Assembly: GCA_019264505.1 (NCBI GenBank)
Contig: JAHUZY010000254.1
Span: forward strand, 1 to 5,752
Length of the DNA: 5,752 nucleotides
Direction: 5' to 3'
DNA from: Phenylobacterium sp.
GTDB lineage: Bacteria; Pseudomonadota; Alphaproteobacteria; Caulobacterales; Caulobacteraceae
Shown: positions 1 to 4,681 of the stretch, piece after piece
Layout: each line of letters starts with the position of its first letter
How positions within the stretch are numbered: the stretch's first letter is position 1
Position numbers and translations under genes: made by a program
Notes under the pieces: generated by a model
Told to the model about the DNA's origin: nothing
What the model saw: only the letters and a program-made list of their open reading frames with translations
Database searches by the model: none

Positions 1-199
1 GCGGGGGCCGGGGGGGGGCGGGATAGGCCCGGGCGCCGGCCTGCATGGCCTTCGGTTCATCGCCGTCTCCATCCCCGTCGCTGGCCCGGGCGTCCTGGCG
101 ATCGATGGTCTTCTGGATGTCTCGCTCATCGCGGGCCACCCGCTCAGCGTCGTCGCGGAAGGCGTCGGCCCCGGAGGGCTTGGCGGTCTGGTCGTTCAT
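1..199 (-). CDS. N-terminus of a putative YghA-type SDR oxidoreductase (partial, runs off left edge)
   Basis: The reading frame starts at ATG (199-197) and stays open to the left edge, giving 66 visible residues. A purine-rich ribosome site (AGAGAGGGA) lies about 7 bases before the ATG, which supports this start. The visible part is a very charged, probably disordered leader (MNDQTAKPSGADAFRDD...) with an Asp-Gly run (DGDGDGDE, residues 41-48), followed by MQAGARAYPAPPRPP at 52-66. From memory, a QAG-R-YP-PP segment followed by a K/P-rich stretch precedes the Rossmann domain in many alphaproteobacterial short-chain dehydrogenases related to E. coli YghA; this is the basis for the call. The catalytic domain, NAD(P)-binding glycines and Tyr-x3-Lys are outside the window, so the function is inferred from the leader only. 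It lies downstream of the Lrp-type regulator on the same strand, 68 bases away. A 9-base G run (10-18) sits inside the frame. A different protein with a similar leader cannot be excluded. Confidence 0.55.
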   Translation of the reverse strand, partial: MNDQTAKPSGADAFRDDAERVARDERDIQKTIDRQDARASDGDGDGDEPKAMQAGARAYPAPPRPP

Positions 200-226
200 G
201 GCGGAGTCCCTCTCTGACGGACCTCC

Positions 227-252
227 AATCCGCAGGCGCGTCCGAGGGTTCC
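227..252 (-). promoter_or_regulatory. Possible EcfG/SigT-type general-stress promoter (imperfect)
   Basis: Read on the minus strand, GGAAC (252-248) is followed by a 17-base spacer and GATT (230-227). The alphaproteobacterial general stress sigma factor (EcfG, SigT in Caulobacter) recognises GGAAC, 16-17 bases, then CGTT. The -35 match is exact and the spacing fits, but the -10 matches only 2 of 4 bases. The -10 lies 28 bases before the ATG at 199, leaving room for a short leader with the ribosome site. YghA-like dehydrogenases are plausible stress-regulon members. The -35 alone can occur by chance in a short gap, so this is a weak call. Confidence 0.25.
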
Positions 253-267
253 GATGAGGCGGCCGGC

Positions 268-696
268 TCAGCGCTCGAACTTGGTCGACAGCACGATGGA
301 GGAGTTGGTCCGCTCCACGCCCTCCAGCCCGCCGATCTCGTCGATGAGGGCGTCCATGGCCGCCACGTCCGGCGCCGAGACCGAGGCGATCAGGTCGAAG
401 GCGCCGCTGACCGACTGCAGCCGCCGGACGCCCGGCATCCGGCGCATGGCCCCGGCCACGACGCCGGCGGCCTTGGGGTGGACCGTGAGCATGACAAAGG
501 CGTGGATCTGTCCCTGCTCGTGGGCCTGGGAGGTGCGCACCGCATAGCCGGCGATGACGCCGCGCCGTTCCAGCCGGGCGATCCGGCTCTGCACCGTGGT
601 CCGCGACAGGCCCAGACTGCGTGCCAGCTCGGCCACCGGCGCCCGGGCGTTCTCCTGCAGGCGAGCGAGCAGGTGCTGGTCCAGGTCATCCATCAT
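268..696 (-). CDS. Lrp/AsnC-family transcriptional regulator
   Basis: This gene encodes a 142-residue DNA-binding regulator with the usual length and layout of the Lrp/AsnC family. The N-terminal winged helix-turn-helix opens with MMDDLDQHLLARLQENAR and contains LSRTTVQSRIARLERRGVI, the typical recognition region. A short linker leads to the C-terminal RAM effector-binding domain, with its characteristic G-x-F-D segment (GAFDLIASVSAPD). Such proteins form dimers to octamers and bind amino acids. Start choice: ATGATG at 696-691 gives two in-frame starts one codon apart, just after a weak GGGCGA ribosome site. The frame extends to a TTG at 705, but that has no ribosome site and would add residues not usual in the family. 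It is divergent from the lysine-degradation operon starting at 814, the classic arrangement for a local regulator, so control of that operon and of itself is inferred. Lysine or a pathway intermediate is the likely effector, but the sequence does not show this. Confidence 0.93.
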   Translation of the reverse strand: MMDDLDQHLLARLQENARAPVAELARSLGLSRTTVQSRIARLERRGVIAGYAVRTSQAHEQGQIHAFVMLTVHPKAAGVVAGAMRRMPGVRRLQSVSGAFDLIASVSAPDVAAMDALIDEIGGLEGVERTNSSIVLSTKFER

Positions 697-697
697 T

Positions 698-749
698 TCG
701 CCCAAAGATTACGTCATAACGCCGAAACAATGGTCGACTTACGCCGAAA
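698..749. promoter_or_regulatory. Three helically phased direct repeats, candidate Lrp-type operator
   Basis: The divergent region holds three copies of CGCC[C/G]AAA at 699-706 (CGCCCAAA), 720-727 and 742-749 (both CGCCGAAA). The last two extend to ACGCCGAAA (719-727, 741-749). Start-to-start spacing is 21 and 22 bases, about two DNA turns, so all copies face the same side of the helix. Lrp/AsnC octamers wrap DNA through phased sites, so an array here suits binding by the divergent regulator. The first copy ends two bases before its ATG, which would suit self-repression; the last lies 64 bases before the ATG at 814. I could not assign confident -35/-10 boxes for either direction. Confidence 0.5.
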
Positions 750-813
750 TGGCAATTGAGAGCGACGCGGCTCTGCCTGACCCTGTTGAGGAGCATCCGG
801 GAGGGACAGGGTC

Positions 814-1914
814 ATGCGCAAGATCGCCGTGGTGGGGGCAGGAAAGATCGGATCGGCCATAGCCGACATGCTGTGGGCCTCAGGGGCCTATCAGGTCGCT
901 GTGCTGGACCGCGATCCAGCGCATCTGGCGGCCCTGCCGGCCGGCGACGGGGTCGAGCGGGTCTGCGTCGATGTCAGCGACTCCACAGCCCTGGCCGCCG
1001 CCCTGGACGGCGCCTTCGCCGTCATCAGCGCCGCCCCCTATCAGCTCACCGTGCCCATCGCCCGGGCGGTGAAGATGGCCGGCGCCCACTATCTGGATCT
1101 GACGGAGGATGTCGCCTCGACCCGGGAGGTGCGCGCCCTGGCGCAGGACGCCGACAGCGCCTTCATCCCCCAGTGCGGCCTGGCGCCGGGCTTCATCTCC
1201 ATCGTCGCCAGCGATCTCGCCCGACGGTTCGATGACCTGCACGAGGTGCGCCTGCGGGTCGGCGCCCTGCCGCGCTATCCCACCAACGGGCTGAACTACA
1301 ATCTCACCTGGAGCACCGAAGGCGTCATCAACGAGTATTGCGAGCCCTGCGAGGCCATCGTCCAGGGTCGCCGCCAGGAGGTCGCCGCCCTGGAGGGGCT
1401 GGAGGAGTTCGCCCTCGACGGGGTGACCTATGAGGCGTTCAACACCTCCGGCGGCCTGGGCAGCCTGTGCGAGACCCTGGCCGGCAAGGTGCGCAACCTG
1501 AACTACCGCACCATCCGCTATCCCGGCCATGCGGCGGTGATGCGGACCTTGCTGGATGATCTGGGCCTGCGCCACCGCCGGGACCTGTTGAAGGACATCC
1601 TCGAACATGCGGTGCCGGCCACCATGCAGGACGTGGTCATCGTCTTCGTCACGGTCAGCGGCATGAAGGCCGGCGCCCTGATGCAGGAGACCTATGTGAA
1701 CAAGATCTACGCCCAGCCCGTGGCCGGAACCCAGAAGAGCGCCATCCAGATCACCACGGCGGCCTCGGTCTGCGCCGTCGCTGACATGCTGGCCAGCGGC
1801 GACCTGCCGGCCCGGGGCTTCATCCGGCAGGAGGACATTCCCCTGGACCGGTTCCTCGCCAACCGCTTCGGCCGCTGGTACGCGGGCGAGGACCAAGCCC
1901 TGCGCACCGCCTGA
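814..1914 (+). CDS. Saccharopine dehydrogenase-family enzyme, L-lysine 6-dehydrogenase-like
   Basis: This 366-residue enzyme has an N-terminal Rossmann fold: VVGAGKIG gives G8-x-G10-x2-G13. The acidic residue ending the second strand (VLDRD, D32) favours NAD+ over NADP+. The C-terminal half carries family signatures: CGLAPGF (121-127), the NYNLTWSTEGVINEY region (161-175) with a downstream E-V (189-190), FNTSGG (209-214), and NYRTIRYPGHA (230-240). As I remember Geobacillus L-lysine 6-dehydrogenase (about 386 residues), it has closely matching segments (GVAPG, Y-N-x5-EG, HTSGG, YKTIRYRGH). That suggests direct oxidation of the lysine epsilon-amino group to allysine, which cyclises to piperideine-6-carboxylate. 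The alternative is a glutamate-forming saccharopine dehydrogenase, which would need a lysine-ketoglutarate reductase encoded elsewhere; none is in the window. A strong ribosome site (GGGAGGGA, 799-806) precedes the ATG by 7 bases. The ALDH7 gene follows after 11 bases and supports lysine degradation. The protein is cytoplasmic, with no signal peptide. Confidence 0.88.
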   Translation: MRKIAVVGAGKIGSAIADMLWASGAYQVAVLDRDPAHLAALPAGDGVERVCVDVSDSTALAAALDGAFAVISAAPYQLTVPIARAVKMAGAHYLDLTEDVASTREVRALAQDADSAFIPQCGLAPGFISIVASDLARRFDDLHEVRLRVGALPRYPTNGLNYNLTWSTEGVINEYCEPCEAIVQGRRQEVAALEGLEEFALDGVTYEAFNTSGGLGSLCETLAGKVRNLNYRTIRYPGHAAVMRTLLDDLGLRHRRDLLKDILEHAVPATMQDVVIVFVTVSGMKAGALMQETYVNKIYAQPVAGTQKSAIQITTAASVCAVADMLASGDLPARGFIRQEDIPLDRFLANRFGRWYAGEDQALRTA

Positions 1915-1925
1915 GAGGGGATCCC

Positions 1926-3455
1926 ATGACGCTCAGCCTGAAACCCGCCCCCGCCCAGGACGCCGCCGCCGATGTCGCCGCCACCCTCCAACGCCTGGGG
2001 GTGGCCCGGGCGTTGTGGCAGGGGGGCGATCGGACGGTCACATCCCCGATCACCGGCGAGCCGGTGGCCAAGGTCAAGGACGCCACGGCCACCGAGGTCC
2101 AGGGGGCGATCGATGCGGCCCAGGCGGCCTTCCTGGCCTGGCGCAAGGTTCCTGCGCCCCGTCGCGGGGAGCTGATCCGCCTGCTGGGTGAGGAGCTGCG
2201 CGCCGCCAAGACCGACCTCGGCCGTCTGGTGACGCTTGAGGCCGGCAAGGTGGTCTCCGAGGGACTCGGCGAGGTCCAGGAGATGATCGACATCTGCGAC
2301 TATGCCGTCGGTCTTTCCCGCCAGCTGTTTGGCCTGACCATCGCCACCGAACGGCCCGACCACCGGATGATGGAGACCTGGCATCCGCTGGGCGTGGTCG
2401 GCGTCATCACCGCCTTCAACTTCCCCGTCGCCGTCTGGTCATGGAACGCGGCCCTGGCCCTGGTCTGCGGCGATCCGGTGATCTGGAAGCCCTCGGAGAA
2501 GACGCCCCTGACGGCCCTGGCGGTGCAGGCGGCCTTCGACCGCGCCGCCGCTCGGTTCGGCGATGCGCCGGCCGGCCTCTCCCAGGTGCTGATCGGCGGA
2601 CGCGAGGTGGGCGAGGCCCTGGTGGAGGACCCCCGCCTGCCGCTGGTCTCAGCCACCGGCTCCACCGCCATGGGCCGGGCCGTCGCCCCCCGCCTGGCGG
2701 AGCGGTTCGCCCGCGCCCTGCTGGAGCTGGGCGGCAACAACGCGGCCATCATAGCGCCCTCCGCCGATCTCGACCTGACCCTGCGGGGCGTCGCCTTTGC
2801 GGCCATGGGTACGGCGGGTCAGAGGTGCACCACCCTGCGCCGGCTGTTCGTTCACCGGAGCCTCTATGACGCCTTCCTGCCCCGGCTGAAGGCCGCCTAC
2901 GACTCCGTGGCTGTGGGCGATCCCCGGGCGGAGGGCGTGCTGATCGGGCCGCTGATCGATGAGGCGGCCGCCCAGGCCATGACGCGCGCCCTTGAGGAGG
3001 CCCGCGCCCAGGGCGGCCAGGTCCATGGGGGCCAGCGCCTGGAGGGACCTGGCGTCTATGTCCGGCCAGCCCTGGTGGAGATGCCGGCCCAGAGCGCGGT
3101 CATGCTGCGCGAGACCTTTGCCCCGATCCTTTATGTGACCGCCTATGACGCGCTGGACGAGGCCATCGCCGCCCAGAACGCCGCGCCCCAGGGCCTGTCC
3201 TCGGCCATCTTCACCAACGATCTGCGCGAAGCCGAACAGTTCACCTCGGCCTGGGGCTCGGACTGCGGCATCGCCAATGTGAACATCGGGCCTTCGGGCG
3301 CGGAGATCGGCGGGGCCTTCGGCGGCGAGAAGGAGACCGGCGGCGGCCGCGAGGCGGGCTCGGACTCCTGGAAGACCTATATGCGCCGGGCCACCAATAC
3401 GGTGAACTTTGGGGCCACCCTGCCCCTGGCCCAGGGGGTCCGGTTCGATCTGTAG
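1926..3455 (+). CDS. amaB: ALDH7-family 2-aminoadipate 6-semialdehyde dehydrogenase (AmaB/antiquitin type)
   Basis: This 509-residue NAD(P)+-dependent aldehyde dehydrogenase is complete and of normal length. Active-site residues are all present: oxyanion N165 (TAFNFP), cofactor K188 (WKPSEK), general base E267 (LLELGGNN), nucleophile C301 (GTAGQRCTT) and E396 (RETFAP). Segments diagnostic of ALDH7/antiquitin are also present: EVQEMIDICDYAVGLSR (116-132), NVNIGPSGAEIGGAFGGEK (451-469) and the near C-terminal SDSWKTYMRR (479-488). In human ALDH7A1, Glu121 and Arg301 contact the aminoadipate carboxylate; by recalled alignment, E119 and R300 are their counterparts, which supports semialdehyde oxidation to 2-aminoadipate. 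In bacteria this is the step after L-lysine dehydrogenation, saccharopine cleavage or pipecolate oxidation. The gene follows the lysine/saccharopine dehydrogenase gene by 11 bases, with ribosome site GAGGGGA (1915-1921) in the gap, so the two are probably co-transcribed. An osmoprotective or aldehyde-detoxifying role, known for other ALDH7 enzymes, is possible. Confidence 0.93.
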   Translation: MTLSLKPAPAQDAAADVAATLQRLGVARALWQGGDRTVTSPITGEPVAKVKDATATEVQGAIDAAQAAFLAWRKVPAPRRGELIRLLGEELRAAKTDLGRLVTLEAGKVVSEGLGEVQEMIDICDYAVGLSRQLFGLTIATERPDHRMMETWHPLGVVGVITAFNFPVAVWSWNAALALVCGDPVIWKPSEKTPLTALAVQAAFDRAAARFGDAPAGLSQVLIGGREVGEALVEDPRLPLVSATGSTAMGRAVAPRLAERFARALLELGGNNAAIIAPSADLDLTLRGVAFAAMGTAGQRCTTLRRLFVHRSLYDAFLPRLKAAYDSVAVGDPRAEGVLIGPLIDEAAAQAMTRALEEARAQGGQVHGGQRLEGPGVYVRPALVEMPAQSAVMLRETFAPILYVTAYDALDEAIAAQNAAPQGLSSAIFTNDLREAEQFTSAWGSDCGIANVNIGPSGAEIGGAFGGEKETGGGREAGSDSWKTYMRRATNTVNFGATLPLAQGVRFDL

Positions 3456-3475
3456 CGGGGTCAGCGCCCCTGGGC
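3429..3475. terminator. Inverted repeat at the convergent gene ends, possible bidirectional transcript end
   Basis: GCCCAGGGG (3429-3437) is the exact reverse complement of CCCCTGGGC (3467-3475), giving a 9-bp stem around a 29-base loop that contains both stop codons. A shorter alternative pairing exists inside (GGGG 3457-3460 with CCCC 3467-3470), and CCCCTGG 3423-3429 could pair with CCAGGGG 3431-3437. There is no T tract on either strand, so this is not a canonical intrinsic terminator, and such GC-rich pairing is easy to find in this genome. It is listed because it sits exactly where two converging transcripts must end. Confidence 0.2.
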
Positions 3476-4681
3476 GGCGCGCATGGCCGCGGCCTTGACC
3501 GCGTCGGGCAGGGTGGTGAACCAGGCCTGGGGCGACAGGCGCTCGGCCACCCGCGCGCGGCCGGCGGCGCCCATCTTCGCCCGCCGCTCGGGATCGGCCC
3601 GCAGGGCGCGCAGGGCGGCGGCGGCCTGATCGAGATCGGGCTCGGCCCAGCTCTGGCCGGCATAGATTCCCTGGGGATCCTCCACCGGGGTGGGACTTGA
3701 GCCGATCATCACCGCCACCGCCTCGTCCAGGACGGCGGTCACGCCGGACCAGCCTGTGGCCACGACCGGCGTGCGCAGGGCCAGGGCCTCGGCCGGGGTC
3801 AGGCCAAAGCCCTCGGCCCGGTGCAGGGAGATCAGCACGTCGGAGCCGGCGATCAGGCTCTTCACCGCCTCATAGGGCCAGACGCCGTCGATGATCTCCA
3901 CATTGGCGGGCGCCGCGGCCCGCAGCGCCTCCAGCGCGTGGGGGAAGTGGTCGCCGTTCTGGGTCTTGATGACCAGGCGGGCCGAGGCGTCGTCGCCAAA
4001 CGCCTTGGCGAAAGCCGCCAGCGCCCCTTGCGGGTTCTTCCGGGCGGCGGATGAGTTGAAGTCGAACAGGCTGACGGCCTGAAACGCGGCCTGGCGGGGC
4101 GAGGGCGCCACCGAGTCATAGTCTTCCAGAAACAGGGGGTGCGGCACCACGCGCACGGGCGCCCGCGCGCCCTGCAGGGCCTGGGCCACATATCGGCTGG
4201 GCGCCCAGACCTCATCGACCATGGCTGCGTCCCTGAGCCAGGAGGCCGGCGCCCGGGGCAGCTCCCACGCCCAATAGCCGAACCTGGGACCGATCACCCG
4301 GGCCGGGCCGAGCTGGCCCAGGGCCGCGAGCAGTTCCGGGGGATTGAGGTGGAAGATCCAGGCGCTGGCCGGCGAGGGCGCCGGTCCCCTGGCCTCCCAG
4401 GCGAGCGCGGCGCCGGCCATGTCGACCCGCTCCACCGGAGCGCCCAGGGCCTCGAAGGCCCGCGCGGCCAGCCGCGCCGAGGCGGCGATGCCGTGGGAGC
4501 CGGACAGGTAGCCCACGACCCGCAAGGGCCCCCCCGCGGCGCCGTCCGACCCATGGGGCTTGCGGGCCTGGCGGCGGACATGGGCTTCCAGCAGGGGCGC
4601 GAGGACAGGCTGAGCCGCCCGGCGCAGCGCTTCCGGCGCCAGGCCGCGCCAGGACCGGCGAAGGTCGCCGAGCAGGCTCAT
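3461..4681 (-). CDS. GT4-like (group 1) glycosyltransferase
   Basis: This 406-residue protein is a GT-B fold glycosyltransferase, likely moving a sugar from a nucleotide-sugar donor to a growing surface glycan in the cytoplasm. After a basic 52-residue leader, the N-terminal domain opens with RVVGYLSGSHGIAASAR (54-70), a variant of the GY-x2-GxxGxxEAAR entry seen in one GT4 subgroup, here lacking the usual Glu. VDEVWAPSRY (155-164) and VPHP (179-182) close that domain. The donor-binding domain has FDFNS (206-210), RKNP (214-217, probable phosphate contact), LVIKTQN (236-242) and HRAEGFGLTPAEAL (287-300), with the E-x7-E pair at E290 and E298. No signal peptide or clear membrane segment is visible. 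Its ATG (4681-4679) overlaps the upstream gene's TGA (4680-4678) as ATGA, which indicates translational coupling. It converges on the aldehyde dehydrogenase gene with 5 bases between stops. Sugar and acceptor cannot be read from the sequence. Confidence 0.88.
   Translation of the reverse strand: MSLLGDLRRSWRGLAPEALRRAAQPVLAPLLEAHVRRQARKPHGSDGAAGGPLRVVGYLSGSHGIAASARLAARAFEALGAPVERVDMAGAALAWEARGPAPSPASAWIFHLNPPELLAALGQLGPARVIGPRFGYWAWELPRAPASWLRDAAMVDEVWAPSRYVAQALQGARAPVRVVPHPLFLEDYDSVAPSPRQAAFQAVSLFDFNSSAARKNPQGALAAFAKAFGDDASARLVIKTQNGDHFPHALEALRAAAPANVEIIDGVWPYEAVKSLIAGSDVLISLHRAEGFGLTPAEALALRTPVVATGWSGVTAVLDEAVAVMIGSSPTPVEDPQGIYAGQSWAEPDLDQAAAALRALRADPERRAKMGAAGRARVAERLSPQAWFTTLPDAVKAAAMRAAQGR

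Noticed and set aside
255..270. Near-palindrome TGAGGCGGCCGGCTCA overlapping the regulator's stop codon, considered as a terminator.
   Set aside because: It has one mismatched pair and a GGCC centre that cannot form a normal loop, and no T tract follows.
697..705. TTG at 705-703 as the start of the Lrp-type regulator.
   Set aside because: It has no ribosome site upstream and adds residues before the usual family start; the tandem ATGs at 696-691 fit better.
759..774. Small hairpin AGAGC-GACGCG-GCTCT in the leader of the lysine operon.
   Set aside because: Five base pairs with a six-base loop is readily found by chance in GC-rich DNA, and no riboswitch-like conserved elements surround it.
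752..790. TTGAGA near 756 as a -35 box for the lysine operon.
   Set aside because: No acceptable -10 box follows at 16-18 bases, so a promoter cannot be supported.
880..1896. A 338-codon open frame on the minus strand opposite the lysine/saccharopine dehydrogenase gene.
   Set aside because: It is antisense to a strongly supported enzyme gene, and its product is low-complexity (G, Q, H, A and V rich) with no recognisable motif. Long antisense frames are expected at this GC content.
3423..3437. CCCCTGG-C-CCAGGGG considered alone as an intrinsic terminator of the aldehyde dehydrogenase gene.
   Set aside because: It lies within codons for the conserved PLAQG segment near the C-terminus, its loop is too tight as written, and no T tract follows.
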